Shown one piece after another: positions 24,358 through 33,699 of a stretch of 64,000 nt of DNA. Each line of letters begins with the position of its first letter. Position 1 is the first letter of the stretch. The DNA is from Pseudomonadota bacterium. Its GTDB lineage: Bacteria; Desulfobacterota; Desulfovibrionia; Desulfovibrionales; Desulfovibrionaceae. The notes below the pieces were generated by a model that saw only the letters and a list, made by a program, of their open reading frames with translations, did not search any database and was not told where the DNA came from. The translations under genes were made by a program, and so were the position numbers. The DNA is taken from the NCBI GenBank assembly GCA_023411815.1, contig JAEYOJ010000098.1, positions 9,873 through 73,872 on the forward strand, given 5' to 3'.

Positions 24358-24702
24358 CTAGCCTTGGACCTTCTGTGCGCAATGCACGCAGAAGCGTGTC
24401 TCGGGCATGGCCATGAGCCGCTTGACCGGGATTTTCTCCCCGCACTCCTCGCACAGCCCGAACTCGGGGCTGTCGATGCAGGCCATGACGCGCCTGAGCC
24501 CGATGAGCCGGGTTATGGCCGTTTTCAGGGCGGCATCGTTGACCGCGCGACTGGCCAGCCCGCCCATGCGCCCAAGCCTTCCCACGGAGCAGTCCGGCGT
24601 CTCGGGCTCGGACAGGGCCTTGAGTTCCTCCACGCGGACTTCGAGTCCCCGCATGTCGTCCAATATTCGATTCTTAAGCGTCGCCTTATCCACTGGCAGC
24701 AT
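24358..24702 (-). CDS. DksA/TraR-family zinc-finger protein
   Basis: A 114-residue protein with a helical hairpin at the N-terminus and a C4 zinc finger near the end: CEECGEKIPVKRLMAMPETRFCVHCAQ. It resembles DksA/TraR proteins that bind RNA polymerase through the secondary channel, but it is shorter than DksA (about 150). The tip residues cannot be judged with confidence (DDAALKTAIT is near the turn). AGGAGGTGCAGCC precedes the ATG. It is the last gene of the reverse unit with ogt. Confidence 0.85.
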   Translation of the reverse strand: MLPVDKATLKNRILDDMRGLEVRVEELKALSEPETPDCSVGRLGRMGGLASRAVNDAALKTAITRLIGLRRVMACIDSPEFGLCEECGEKIPVKRLMAMPETRFCVHCAQKVQG

Positions 24703-24728
24703 GGCTGCACCTCCTCGAAAATGCCAGA

Positions 24729-25211
24729 TTAACCGCTCTGCGGAGTCCGTTCAAGGTCAAGGAGGAACTTTTTCATCTCGAGGCCGGGCCCGAAGCCGGT
24801 CAGGATTCCGCCGGTCCCGATGACCCGGTGGCAGGGCACGACCAGGGGCCAGGGATTGGTGGCCATGACCCGACCCACGGCCCTGGCCGCTCCCGGCCTG
24901 CCGACAAGTGCCGCCAGGCGGCCGTAGGTGATGATCTGGCCGTGCCGCACTTCGCGGGACAAGGTTTCGAGCACCTCGCGGCGGAAGGCCGTCAGCCCCT
25001 CCAGGTCGAGCGGCAGTTCGGGCCAGTCCACGTGTTCGCCCGCCAGATAGCGGGCAAGCGCCTGGGCCAGGGCGCGGCCGTGGCTGCTTGTGGGCCCGGG
25101 GCCGGACGGCGCTTCGGGGCCTGCCCATTCCAGGCAGATGGCTGCGACGTTGCAGTTTTCCCACTGCAAGGACAGGCAGAGCGTGCCCGATGTGATGACT
25201 TCGATACGCAT
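24729..25211 (-). CDS. ogt: Methylated-DNA--protein-cysteine methyltransferase
   Basis: A 160-residue O6-alkylguanine-DNA alkyltransferase. The active-site motif VVPCHRVIGTGG carries the acceptor cysteine, and TYGRLAALVGRPGAARAVGRVMATNP is the DNA-binding helix-turn-helix with the arginine finger. It removes alkyl groups from guanine O6 by suicide transfer. AAGGAGTCAGC precedes the ATG. It is followed 26 bases later by the DksA-like gene. Confidence 0.95.
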   Translation of the reverse strand: MRIEVITSGTLCLSLQWENCNVAAICLEWAGPEAPSGPGPTSSHGRALAQALARYLAGEHVDWPELPLDLEGLTAFRREVLETLSREVRHGQIITYGRLAALVGRPGAARAVGRVMATNPWPLVVPCHRVIGTGGILTGFGPGLEMKKFLLDLERTPQSG

Positions 25212-25374
25212 GCTGACTCCTTATGGCCTGTGGCTACCGTGCCGGATGCGCGTCCGGCGCGTCAAGTGCGCAAGAACCGTCGGTCCGGACGTCAAGGGAT
25301 TGAATTTCCCATGGCCAGTATCTGGCGAATCGGTTTTCCGGGAGCGGGGCATGGATGACACAGGGGTGAAATGT

Positions 25375-25403
25375 CTAATAAACGTGGATGCCGCTATCGG
25401 CAA
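25375..25403 (-). promoter_or_regulatory. Candidate promoter of ogt
   Basis: Reverse-strand TTGCCG (25403-25398) and TATTAG (25380-25375) are 17 bases apart, about 165 bases upstream of the ogt start. Four of six matches in each box. Confidence 0.3.
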
Positions 25404-25439
25404 ACAATTGACATGCATGAGGTGGTCGTCAAGGCATGG

Positions 25440-26417
25440 TCATTGCAGCGACGGCGGCAAGTCATGGGCGGGATCGAACCAGCTTGGGATGCTCTCCGGG
25501 GCGCCGGCCATCCGGCCCTGCCAGAGATCCCGGGCGGCAAGTTCTTCGCGAATGCGCGCGAGCAGGACATTCTTGTCGCCCGCCCAGTCGGGGGCGACGA
25601 GTTCGCCAGGGGCGGGATCGGCCTGGAGGCGATGGACGACCATGTCCGGCCGGGTATCCGCAAGAGCCCGGCAGAGCATGGACACGTAACACGAAGGGGT
25701 GAGGGGGGAGTACTTACCGGCTCTCCACATTGCCTCCATGGCCGTTCCGCGCAACACGAGCAGGTTGTGGAATTTGATGCCGCGCGCGGGCAGAGCGCTT
25801 ACAGCCCTGACCGTGGTCAGGAACTCGGTCTCGCCCTCGCCGGGAAGCCCGGCCATGACATGGGCGCAAACCTTGAGCCCGAGAGCGTCGGCCTGCTCCA
25901 CGGCGGAAGCGAAGCAGGCGAAGTCGTGGCCGCGCCCGATGCGGGCGAGTGTCGCGTCGTCGGATGACTGCAGCCCGATGTCCAGCCATGTTTCGGGAAT
26001 GCCCGTTCCGGCGAGGATGGCCAGCTTTTCCTGATCAAGGCAGTCCGGCCGGGTGCCAACGCTTACGGCAGCCAGTCCCGGCAGGGCGCGGATCTCCCGC
26101 ATGAGGCCGGCCAGACGGGCGGCAGGTCCGTAGGTGTTGGAGAAGGACTGCAGGTAGGCGATGAAGGACTGCTGGACCGATTCCCCTGCTTGCCCGTGCG
26201 CGGTGCGGGAAGCGAGGCGCTCCCATTGCCGGGTAAGCGACAGGCCGTTTGCGGCCATGCCCGTGCCCGAACCCTGCGCGTTGCAGAACGCGCAGCCGTG
26301 AAAGGAGACGCTTCCGTCGCGATTGGGGCAGCCGGACGCGGCGTCCAGCGGAATCTTGCGCAGGCGTCCGCCGAAGCGCTGCCGTAAGTAGGTGGCGAGG
26401 CTATAGATTCTGTTCAT
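25440..26417 (-). CDS. Radical SAM protein, YhcC/TIGR01212 type
   Basis: A 325-residue radical-SAM protein of the YhcC family. The cluster cysteines lie in SGCPNRDGSVSFHGCAFCNAQG (C-x10-C-x2-C, as in YhcC). SVGTRPDCLDQEKLAIL, WLDIGLQSSDDATLARIGRGHD and HVMAGLPGEGETEF follow, as in Elp3-like SAM proteins. The product has not been biochemically assigned; a role in RNA modification is often guessed. The start at 26417 (MNRIYSLATYLRQRFG) is family-typical though the ribosome site is weak. It lies 228 bases upstream of ogt. Confidence 0.88.
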   Translation of the reverse strand: MNRIYSLATYLRQRFGGRLRKIPLDAASGCPNRDGSVSFHGCAFCNAQGSGTGMAANGLSLTRQWERLASRTAHGQAGESVQQSFIAYLQSFSNTYGPAARLAGLMREIRALPGLAAVSVGTRPDCLDQEKLAILAGTGIPETWLDIGLQSSDDATLARIGRGHDFACFASAVEQADALGLKVCAHVMAGLPGEGETEFLTTVRAVSALPARGIKFHNLLVLRGTAMEAMWRAGKYSPLTPSCYVSMLCRALADTRPDMVVHRLQADPAPGELVAPDWAGDKNVLLARIREELAARDLWQGRMAGAPESIPSWFDPAHDLPPSLQ

Positions 26418-26582
26418 GGCCGATACTGCTTCGCCGGTGGGGTATTCGGGTCGGACGTTGAGGAGCGAGGCGGCGACCGGTGATATTTTTCCTGGCTGTT
26501 GACAATGTGGCCCTTTTGAAAAAAGAAGGCCTTTGCAAACCTAAGACCCATTAAGTTTCACCGTATCGGGAAGCGAGGCGAT

Positions 26583-27620
26583 ATGTCGAAAGTCTTCGAT
26601 AAGGCCCTTGGTTATTTTTCCAACGACCTGGCCATTGACCTGGGCACGGCCAATACCCTCGTTTATGTCAAGGGCAAGGGTATAATGCTCGATGAGCCGT
26701 CGGTGGTCGCCGTCAAGGAGGACAGCCGAGGCAAGAAGGTGCTGGCCGTGGGCCACGAGGCCAAGAAGATGCTCGGCCGCACGCCCGGTAACATCGTGGC
26801 GATCCGGCCCATGAAGGACGGCGTCATCGCCGACTTCGAGATCACCGAGGCCATGCTGCGTCACTTCATTTCTAAGGTGCACAACTCCAGGCGCCTCGTC
26901 CGCCCGCGCATCATCATTTGCGTGCCCACGGGCATCACCCAGGTGGAGAAGCGCGCCGTGAAGGAATCGGCCCAGAGCGCCGGCGCGCGGGAGGTCTACC
27001 TCATCGAGGAGCCCATGGCCGCGGCCATCGGCGCCGGCCTGCCCATCACCGAGCCCACCTCCAACATGGTCGTGGACATCGGCGGCGGCACCACCGAAGT
27101 GGCGGTCATCTCGCTGGCCGGCATCGTCTACTCCAAGTCCGTGCGCGTCGGCGGCGACAAGATGGACGAAGCCATCATGCAGTACGTCAAGCGCAAGTAC
27201 AACATGCTCATCGGCGAGTCCACGGCCGAGATCGTCAAGAAGACCATCGGTTCGGCCTTCCCCAACGCCATAGACGGCAGCATGGATCTCAAGGGCCGCG
27301 ACCTCGTGACCGGCATTCCCCAGAACATCACCATCACCTCCGAGGAGGTGCGCAAGGCCATCGCCGAGCAGGTGGACGCCATACTGCAAGGCGTGCGCAT
27401 CGCCCTGGAGCAGACCCCGCCCGAACTGGCGGCCGACATCGTGGATCGCGGCATCGTGATCACCGGCGGCGGCGCACTCCTGCACGGGCTTGACCAGCTG
27501 CTGCGCGAAGAAACCAGGTTGCCCATCACCGTGGTGGACGAGCCGCTCAAGGCCGTCGTGCGCGGCTCCGGCATCGCCCTCGATGATCTGGATACATATC
27601 GGGAAGTCTGCGTCGATTAG
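26583..27620 (+). CDS. mreB: Rod shape-determining protein MreB
   Basis: A 345-residue actin-like cytoskeletal ATPase that positions the elongation machinery. The phosphate-1 motif is AIDLGTANTLVY and the phosphate-2 motif is MVVDIGGGTTEVAVISL; the adenosine motif is IVITGGGALLHGLDQLL. Its length is standard. AAGCGAGGCGAT precedes the ATG. A TTGACA at 26499-26504 could be the -35 of the operon promoter, but no good -10 follows. It is the first gene of a shape operon with mreC, mreD, mrdA and rodA. Confidence 0.97.
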   Translation: MSKVFDKALGYFSNDLAIDLGTANTLVYVKGKGIMLDEPSVVAVKEDSRGKKVLAVGHEAKKMLGRTPGNIVAIRPMKDGVIADFEITEAMLRHFISKVHNSRRLVRPRIIICVPTGITQVEKRAVKESAQSAGAREVYLIEEPMAAAIGAGLPITEPTSNMVVDIGGGTTEVAVISLAGIVYSKSVRVGGDKMDEAIMQYVKRKYNMLIGESTAEIVKKTIGSAFPNAIDGSMDLKGRDLVTGIPQNITITSEEVRKAIAEQVDAILQGVRIALEQTPPELAADIVDRGIVITGGGALLHGLDQLLREETRLPITVVDEPLKAVVRGSGIALDDLDTYREVCVD

Positions 27621-27794
27621 TTCACCCCGGCCGGGAGGAACCTTCTTCCGGCGAAGGGCCTGGAGGAGGCTGCCCCAGGGCGGCCTTCCACGCCCTTGCT
27701 CCAGTAGCCGGGGATGGCGATAGTTTGGGACTGGTAGGTTGACTCCAGGTCCATTGAAGCTGCGGTTCATCCTTCAACTCGTGGTCGGTTGCTC

Positions 27795-29387
27795 ATGCGC
27801 ACAGGCGTCGTCTCAAGACGAATCTTCCTCCTGTTGCTCGTCGCCCTGTTCCTGTACCTGAGCATATACACCTGGAACCTGCGCTACGGCTATCTCGATC
27901 GGCTCACGGAGATCACTGGCCTGGAGATCGCCGGAACTGTCCTGCGCCCTGGCAACTGGGCCGCGGACGAGGTCAATCAGCGCTGGCGGCGCTACGTGCA
28001 TCTGGTCGATGTCGAGCAGGAGAACGAACGGCTGCGGGCGGCGGTCGCGCGCATGGCCCTGGACATGGCCAGCCTGCGCGAGGATTCGGCCAAGGCCAAG
28101 CGCCTGGAGCGCTCCCTCGGGTACAATCCGCCCGAGGAGTGGCAGCGCCAGGGCGCGCGGGTCATCGCCCACCGTCTCGGCCCGACCGGTAATCTCGAAA
28201 CGTTCCTGGTGGATAAAGGCGCGGGCGACGGCATATACGAGGATGCGCCAGCCATTACCGCGGATGGCGCCGTGGGCCGGGTCATGCGCGTTTCGCCGAA
28301 CAATTCCACCGTGCTCCTCTTGAGCGATCCGAACAGCCGCATTCCTGTCCTGGGCCGAGATTCGCGCACGACCGGCGTTCTCGTGGGCCACGGCCAGGGA
28401 GAGCTGCTCAGCGTCAACTACGTGCCGCTTAACGAACCCATGGAAGTGGGCGAGGTCCTCGTCAGCTCCGGCCTGGCGCGCGTGTTTCCCAAAGGCATTC
28501 CCGTGGCCCGCGTGGTGACCGTGGACCGATCGGACATCTCCCTGTTCAAGACGGTCCTCGCCGAGCCGCTCGTTGATGTGCGGAACCTGGAGGAAGTTCT
28601 TCTGCTTACCAGGCTGGCCGTGGAGCAGCCCGCGACCGTCCAGACCGAAGCCGTGATACCCGCGGCGCCCCCGACGAAACCCGCCGCAACGGGCGCCGTA
28701 CAGCCCAAGGCGGGCAGGGCTGATGCCCAAGCTCCCAAAACGGCCGTCGCCCAGCCCCAGGATTCCCGCAGGCAGGGCGAGCAGGTCACCCCGGCAAGGC
28801 AGGAACGGTCGCCCGATGTCCAGAAAAAGCCGGCCAATCCGCAAGCAGGCCAGGCGCCGTTACCGCAGGACGCCAGGACCCAAACGCCTCCGGCCGCTCA
28901 GGCGCCGAAGCCCCAGGAGGGCCAGGCCCCCAAGCCCCAGACCGTGCAGACGTCCAGGCCGCGGGAAACCCAGCCCCAGACTCAGCCGCTTCCCTCGGCA
29001 GGGGAACAGCGCGCCAATCCAGCTCAGGAGCGCCAGCCGCTCGTGCGCGAACCCGAGCCCAAGCCGCAGGCCGGGACTCCTCGGGCTGCTAACCTGGAGC
29101 CGCTGGCCCAGGTCGTACCGGTCCAGCCTGGCAGCGCACAGGCCGCTCCGGATCCGACAATGTCGGCGCCGGCTTCCCGTACGGCTGAACCCGAAGCGGC
29201 GGCCCGCGTCGCACGGACTACCCCGCCGGCCCCCCCTGCGCGTACCGAGCCGAAGAGCGAGTCACAGACTGAAGGCACGAAGACCCAGCCGATCTGGCCA
29301 CCTGCCCTGCAAGCGCCGCCGCCTGCCGAGCCGGCCTTTTCCCAGTCAACTCCGTCCGGCTTGCCCCAACCAGCGGAGCAGCCATGA
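27795..29387 (+). CDS. mreC: Rod shape-determining protein MreC with long Pro/Gln-rich tail
   Basis: A 530-residue MreC. Residues about 8-28 are the membrane anchor and 60-105 are coiled coil (VDVEQENERLRAAVARMALDMASL). About 110-275 is the beta-domain with GAGDGIYEDAPAITADGAVGRVMRVSPNNSTVLLLSDPNSRIPVLG. The remaining 250 or so residues are Ala/Pro/Gln/Lys-rich (KPQEGQAPKPQTVQ and similar), with no recognisable fold; ordinary MreC is about 280-330 residues. The ATG at 27795 is chosen; a TTG lies two codons earlier. It scaffolds PBP2 and RodA in the periplasm. It overlaps mreD by 4 bases. Confidence 0.93.
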   Translation: MRTGVVSRRIFLLLLVALFLYLSIYTWNLRYGYLDRLTEITGLEIAGTVLRPGNWAADEVNQRWRRYVHLVDVEQENERLRAAVARMALDMASLREDSAKAKRLERSLGYNPPEEWQRQGARVIAHRLGPTGNLETFLVDKGAGDGIYEDAPAITADGAVGRVMRVSPNNSTVLLLSDPNSRIPVLGRDSRTTGVLVGHGQGELLSVNYVPLNEPMEVGEVLVSSGLARVFPKGIPVARVVTVDRSDISLFKTVLAEPLVDVRNLEEVLLLTRLAVEQPATVQTEAVIPAAPPTKPAATGAVQPKAGRADAQAPKTAVAQPQDSRRQGEQVTPARQERSPDVQKKPANPQAGQAPLPQDARTQTPPAAQAPKPQEGQAPKPQTVQTSRPRETQPQTQPLPSAGEQRANPAQERQPLVREPEPKPQAGTPRAANLEPLAQVVPVQPGSAQAAPDPTMSAPASRTAEPEAAARVARTTPPAPPARTEPKSESQTEGTKTQPIWPPALQAPPPAEPAFSQSTPSGLPQPAEQP

Positions 29388-29851
29388 GCGCGGTGGTCTT
29401 CTGGGCCGTCTTCAGCATTCTCGGGATATGGATTCAGTTCTTCGCGCCCGGGCTGGATGCGCTGGCCCCCGGCCTGGTGATCAGCCTGCAGCGCGAGCAT
29501 TGGTCCCGGACCTTCTGGCTGCTTCTGACCTGGATACTCGTGCAGGAAGGCATCGGCTCGCAAGCTTTCGGCGGGGTGTTCATGCTCTACGCGCTGCTCA
29601 TCGGAGCCTTCATTCTCGGATGCAAGATCTTCGATGAGGCCAATCCTCTTTTCATGGTCCTGCTCGGGTTCGGATACGGAATGGTGCTGATCCTGAGCCG
29701 TTACATCCTGGCCGGACTGCAGGATGTGGTCCTGCCCGTCCGTCCGCTGCTGGAAGATTACCTGATACAGAGCTTTTATTTCGTCCTGGCTTGGTTCATC
29801 GCCCATAGATTTTACGCTCGAAAGGTGGTCAGGCGTGTCCGTAGCCTATGA
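29384..29851 (+). CDS. mreD: Rod shape-determining protein MreD
   Basis: A 155-residue integral membrane protein with about five hydrophobic segments (VVFWAVFSILGIWIQF at the start, GVFMLYALLIGAFILG in the middle, SFYFVLAWFIAHRFY at the end). The family is poorly conserved, so the assignment rests on topology, size and position between mreC and mrdA. Its start overlaps the mreC stop (ATGA) and its end overlaps mrdA by 17 bases. Confidence 0.88.
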   Translation: MSAVVFWAVFSILGIWIQFFAPGLDALAPGLVISLQREHWSRTFWLLLTWILVQEGIGSQAFGGVFMLYALLIGAFILGCKIFDEANPLFMVLLGFGYGMVLILSRYILAGLQDVVLPVRPLLEDYLIQSFYFVLAWFIAHRFYARKVVRRVRSL

Positions 29852-31847
29852 TCCGGAAGGGCAGCAACCTCCGCGCCACGGACTCATCCTGCTGCAGGGG
29901 CTCATCATGGCCCTGTTCTGCGCTTTTGCCCTGCGCTTGTGGTACCTGCAGGTGCACAAGGGCGAACAGTACGCGCAGAAGGCCCGCGAGAACCGCCTGA
30001 GGCAGGAATACGTCTATGCGCCACGCGGCCTGATCTACGATCGCAACGGGGTGCTCGTCGCCGTCAACGAACCGGCTTATGCCCTGGGCCTCATCCGCGA
30101 AGACGTGTCCGACATCGAGAAGACCCTCGCGCAGGTTTCGGAGTGGACCGGGCAGGATATCGAGGACCTGCTCGCCGCATTCCGGCTGGGCCGCAGGAAG
30201 GTGAAGCCCTTCGACCGGATCATCCTCGCCTCGAACCTGTCCTTCGACCTGCTCTCCAAGATCGAGGCCGGCTCGCATCGCTGGCCTGGTCTTGAAATCA
30301 TGGTCCGGCCGCGCAGGAATTATCCCCAGGGGCCCCTGCTCTCGCAGATCCTGGGCTATGTGGCCGAAGCAAACGACGAGGAGATCTCGCGCAATCCGGA
30401 CCTGCAGCTTGCGGACACCGTGGGCAAGCAGGGGCTGGAATTCGTGCTCGAATCCAGGCTGCGCGGCCGCAAGGGGCTGCGGCAGATGGAGGTCGACGCC
30501 TCGGGCCGCCTGCTCAACGAGAGGCAAGTCAACAAGCCGAGCGCGGGCCAGAATGTGACCATGGCCATCGACGTGAATCTGCAGCGCTTCGCCATGCAGG
30601 AGATGGAGAGCAGGGGACACGCCGGCGCCGTGGTGGTCATGGAACCCTACACGGGACAAGTCCTGGCCATGGTCTCCACACCGACTTTCGACAACAACGC
30701 GTTCGCCTCCGGTTTGACGCCGGATCAGTGGGCGGCCCTGCGCGACGATCCGCGGCATCCCTTGCAGAACAAGGCCACCCAGGGCGTATACCCTCCCGGC
30801 TCCACCTTCAAGCTGGTGGTGGCCCTGGCCGGCCTGCACGAGGGCGTCATCGACCCGAGCGAGACCGTCTTCTGCAGCGGCGAGATGAAGCTCGGCAAGC
30901 GCGTGTTCCGCTGCTGGAACAAGCACGGCCATGGGCGTGTGGATTTCAAGCGCGGCCTGGTGGAATCGTGCGACGTGTATTTCTACGAGATGGGCAACAA
31001 GCTTGGCGTGGACCGTATGGAGGCCTTCGCCAAGGCCTCGGGGTTCGGTTCGGTCACGGGCGTGGACCTGCCACACGAGAAGGGCGGGCTCATTCCCAGC
31101 CGTAATTGGAAGCTCCAGCGCTTCGGCGAGCGCTGGCAGGGCGGCGAGAACCTTAATTTCGCCATCGGCCAGGGCTACACGCTGACTTCGCCGCTGCAGC
31201 TCACCCGCTTCGTATCCGCGCTGCTCAATGGCGGCTTCCTGCTCAAACCCTCGCTTGTGGATTCGCACGAACCGACGGTGCAGGGCCATCTGCCTGCTTC
31301 CGCCCAGCAGATCAGGATGGTGCTCGAAACGATGGTGGCCACCGTGGATATGGACAGGGGCACTGCCAGGCGCTTGCGGCGTCCGGATGCGCGCATGGGC
31401 GGCAAGACGGGCACCGCCCAGGTGGTTAAGCTCAAGACCGAGGACCGGGGCAGGAAGACCTCGGAAATCGCTTACGAATTCCGTGACCATGCCTGGCTCG
31501 TAAGCTGGGGCGTGAAGGACGGCAAATCCGTGGTGATCACGTGCCTGGTGGAGCACGGGGGCGGTGGCGGCGAAGCGGCCGGTCCGGTTTCCCGCGCCAT
31601 CTACGACTATCTCTTCGGTCTGCCGGGCGGGACCTCGACGGCCATGGATAACTGGCCCTATGTGGCCGGCGTGGATCCAAACCCCCTGGATAAGTACGAG
31701 CTCCCGGCCCCGGTCACCCCGAAGGCGGCCGCTAAGCCGAGCAGGCCTGCCAAGGCCAGCAAACCGAGTGCCCCGCGACCCAAGGCGGAACCCGCGGACA
31801 TGACGCCGGCTGACTCGGCGGAGGATGCAGACAGTGTCTCCCGTTGA
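29835..31847 (+). CDS. mrdA: Penicillin-binding protein 2 (transpeptidase)
   Basis: A 670-residue class B penicillin-binding protein for lateral wall elongation. A membrane anchor is at about residues 15-38, a PBP dimerisation domain at about 60-220, and the transpeptidase domain at about 255-610. The motifs are S323-TFK, SCD at 378-380 (the S-x-D form usual for PBP2) and KTG at 524-526. The last 45 residues are an Ala/Pro/Lys-rich tail. The GTG at 29835 has AAGGTGGTCAGGC upstream. The end overlaps the rodA start. Confidence 0.96.
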   Translation: MSVAYDPEGQQPPRHGLILLQGLIMALFCAFALRLWYLQVHKGEQYAQKARENRLRQEYVYAPRGLIYDRNGVLVAVNEPAYALGLIREDVSDIEKTLAQVSEWTGQDIEDLLAAFRLGRRKVKPFDRIILASNLSFDLLSKIEAGSHRWPGLEIMVRPRRNYPQGPLLSQILGYVAEANDEEISRNPDLQLADTVGKQGLEFVLESRLRGRKGLRQMEVDASGRLLNERQVNKPSAGQNVTMAIDVNLQRFAMQEMESRGHAGAVVVMEPYTGQVLAMVSTPTFDNNAFASGLTPDQWAALRDDPRHPLQNKATQGVYPPGSTFKLVVALAGLHEGVIDPSETVFCSGEMKLGKRVFRCWNKHGHGRVDFKRGLVESCDVYFYEMGNKLGVDRMEAFAKASGFGSVTGVDLPHEKGGLIPSRNWKLQRFGERWQGGENLNFAIGQGYTLTSPLQLTRFVSALLNGGFLLKPSLVDSHEPTVQGHLPASAQQIRMVLETMVATVDMDRGTARRLRRPDARMGGKTGTAQVVKLKTEDRGRKTSEIAYEFRDHAWLVSWGVKDGKSVVITCLVEHGGGGGEAAGPVSRAIYDYLFGLPGGTSTAMDNWPYVAGVDPNPLDKYELPAPVTPKAAAKPSRPAKASKPSAPRPKAEPADMTPADSAEDADSVSR

Positions 31848-32949
31848 TCGTCGAATGCTCCTGTACATAAACTGGGGCCTGGTGGGACTCACGCTCATCC
31901 TCTTCGGCCTCGGGGTGCTCAACCTCTATTCCGCGAGCGGTTTCCGGCTTGAGCAGGGCATGGAAGTCAACACCTTCTACCAGAAGCAGCTTATCTGGGG
32001 GGGCATGGGCTTCTTCGGCATGCTCCTGTTCATGGCCTTCGATTACAGGCACCTGAAGATCATCGCCTGGCCCCTGTTCTGGATCACCGTCATCCTGCTC
32101 GCATGCGTGCTGGGCTTCGGTAAGGTGGTGTACGGCGCGCGCCGCTGGCTAGATCTCGGCTTCTTCAATCTTCAGCCGAGCGAACTGGCCAAGATCAGCA
32201 TTCTCATCCTGGGCGCCAGGCTGCTCTCCAGCGAATCCGGCCTGCTGTCCTGGACCAGGCTTTTCCAGGTACTCCTGGTCGGGATGATTCCCGCGGGCTT
32301 CATCATCCTCCAACCCGATCTCGGATCCTCCCTGAACCTGCTGTTGCTGCTTGGCGGAATCATCCTCTACCGCGGAATGAAACCCATTATCCTCAAGGTT
32401 GCGCTAGTGGTCGTCCCGGCCATTCTGCCGCTGGGGTGGTTCTGTCTCCACCCGTACCAGAAGCAGCGCATCCTGACCTTCCTGGACCCCAGCAACGATC
32501 CGCTGGGCTCCGGCTATCACATAATCCAATCCACCATCGCCATCGGCTCGGGGCAGCTCTGGGGCAAGGGCTTTCTGGGCGGTACCCAGAGCCAGCTTCG
32601 ATTCCTGCCGGAAAAGCACACCGACTTCGCCGTGGCGGTGTTCGGAGAGGAGTGGGGGTTCATCGGCAGCTTGCTTCTGCTTTCGCTGTTCTGCCTGTTC
32701 CTGTACCAGGTTTGCGTTACCGCGCGCGACGCCAAGGACCGTTTTGGCTCCTACCTGGCTGCCGGGGTTTTCTTCTATTTCTTCTGGCAAATCCTGATCA
32801 ACATGGGTATGGTTTTGGGGCTCATGCCCGTGGTGGGCATTCCCCTACCTTTCATCAGCTACGGCGGTAGCGCGACAATAGTCAACTTCAGCCTTATCGG
32901 GCTGGTGCTCAATGTGAGCATGCGTCGGTTCATGTTCAAGCAAAATTGA
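31834..32949 (+). CDS. rodA: Rod shape-determining glycosyltransferase RodA
   Basis: A 371-residue SEDS-family polymerase of lipid II with about ten membrane helices. Diagnostic blocks are GARRWLDLGFFNLQPSELAKIS, ILQPDLGSSLNLLLLLG, FLPEKHTDFAVAVFGEEWG and GIPLPFISYGGSA. The GTG at 31834 is favoured because GGAGG lies 9 bases upstream; the ATG at 31825 would abut that ribosome site. It is the partner of PBP2 (preceding gene) in the elongasome. Confidence 0.96.
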   Translation: MSPVDRRMLLYINWGLVGLTLILFGLGVLNLYSASGFRLEQGMEVNTFYQKQLIWGGMGFFGMLLFMAFDYRHLKIIAWPLFWITVILLACVLGFGKVVYGARRWLDLGFFNLQPSELAKISILILGARLLSSESGLLSWTRLFQVLLVGMIPAGFIILQPDLGSSLNLLLLLGGIILYRGMKPIILKVALVVVPAILPLGWFCLHPYQKQRILTFLDPSNDPLGSGYHIIQSTIAIGSGQLWGKGFLGGTQSQLRFLPEKHTDFAVAVFGEEWGFIGSLLLLSLFCLFLYQVCVTARDAKDRFGSYLAAGVFFYFFWQILINMGMVLGLMPVVGIPLPFISYGGSATIVNFSLIGLVLNVSMRRFMFKQN

Positions 32950-33012
32950 TCGCACCGTAACAATAAGCGAGACGGATTGCATATGTTCAGCAAGAACGGC
33001 AAGGGAGGAAGC

Positions 33013-33420
33013 ATGGCCAAGGACGAGATCAATGCATTTCTAGGCGCCGGGACAAGCTACGAAGGCAAGCTGCACTTCGAAGGTTCAGTGCGCATAGACG
33101 GCGATTTTCAAGGCGAGGTGTCCAGCGAAGGAACCTTGATCATCGGCCAGGACGCCAAGGTCAAGGGCGTCATTCAGGTCGGCCAGCTCGTGCTCTCCGG
33201 ACACCTGCGCGGCAGCATCGAAGCCAGGGAAAAGGTTGTCCTGCATCGCACGGCGCATCTGGTGGGCCATATCAATACGCCCTCCCTGGTCATCGAGGAA
33301 GGCGCGGTGCTTGAGGGGCAAGTCGTCATGGGCACCTTGCCCGCCGAGGCGCTGCCGGAGACCCTGACGGAATTCTCTGAGAGCGCAAGTTCTGAAGAGG
33401 GCGCGCCGTCTCAGTACTGA
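33013..33420 (+). CDS. Bactofilin (polymer-forming cytoskeletal protein)
   Basis: A 135-residue bactofilin (DUF583). GTSYEGKLHFEGSVRIDGDFQGEVSSEGTLIIGQDAKVKGVIQVGQLVLSGHLRGSIEA shows the regular Gly-containing turns of a beta-helix filament subunit. The ATG at 33013 has AAGGGAGGAAGC just upstream; an ATG at 32983 would add ten residues. It lies between the shape genes and the ATP synthase operon and is likely the last gene of the former, 63 bases after rodA. Bactofilins form membrane-associated filaments involved in shape and polarity. Confidence 0.92.
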   Translation: MAKDEINAFLGAGTSYEGKLHFEGSVRIDGDFQGEVSSEGTLIIGQDAKVKGVIQVGQLVLSGHLRGSIEAREKVVLHRTAHLVGHINTPSLVIEEGAVLEGQVVMGTLPAEALPETLTEFSESASSEEGAPSQY

Positions 33421-33511
33421 AAAGCAGATTGCGCAAACGCAGCAATCTGATATTGTACTATCTGATGATATAAAAGATTCCGTATTTGCTTCTGATAATA
33501 TGCTTGCGCAG

Positions 33512-33547
33512 GCGTAATCCCGAGTCGGCAGCGGCTCGGGATTACGC
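33512..33547 (+). terminator. Hairpin between bactofilin and ATP synthase genes
   Basis: GCGTAATCCCGAG and CTCGGGATTACGC form a perfect 13-bp stem with a 10-base loop, about 90 bases after the bactofilin stop. There is no T-run, so it is a probable but not classical terminator of the shape operon. Confidence 0.45.
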
Positions 33548-33623
33548 TCGTGAAAGCTGTCACAACCAGCCCGCCGCAACGTTTCCAGCCTCGTTTCTCC
33601 TTGAATCCCGCCGGAAAAAGATT

Positions 33624-33652
33624 TTGACAGGGTCCCGAAAAAGGGATAAAGC
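33624..33652 (+). promoter_or_regulatory. Candidate promoter of the ATP synthase operon
   Basis: A perfect TTGACA (33624-33629) is followed after 17 bases by TAAAGC (33647-33652), 48 bases before the first start codon. The -10 match is weak. Confidence 0.4.
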
Positions 33653-33699
33653 CCATCCCACTTTGAACTAAAATTCACAACCTTGAGCTGGGGGCGGTC

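Noticed and set aside
26499..26527. Promoter of mreB from a perfect TTGACA
   Set aside because: The expected -10 position 17 bases later reads AAAGAA, so only the -35 half is present.
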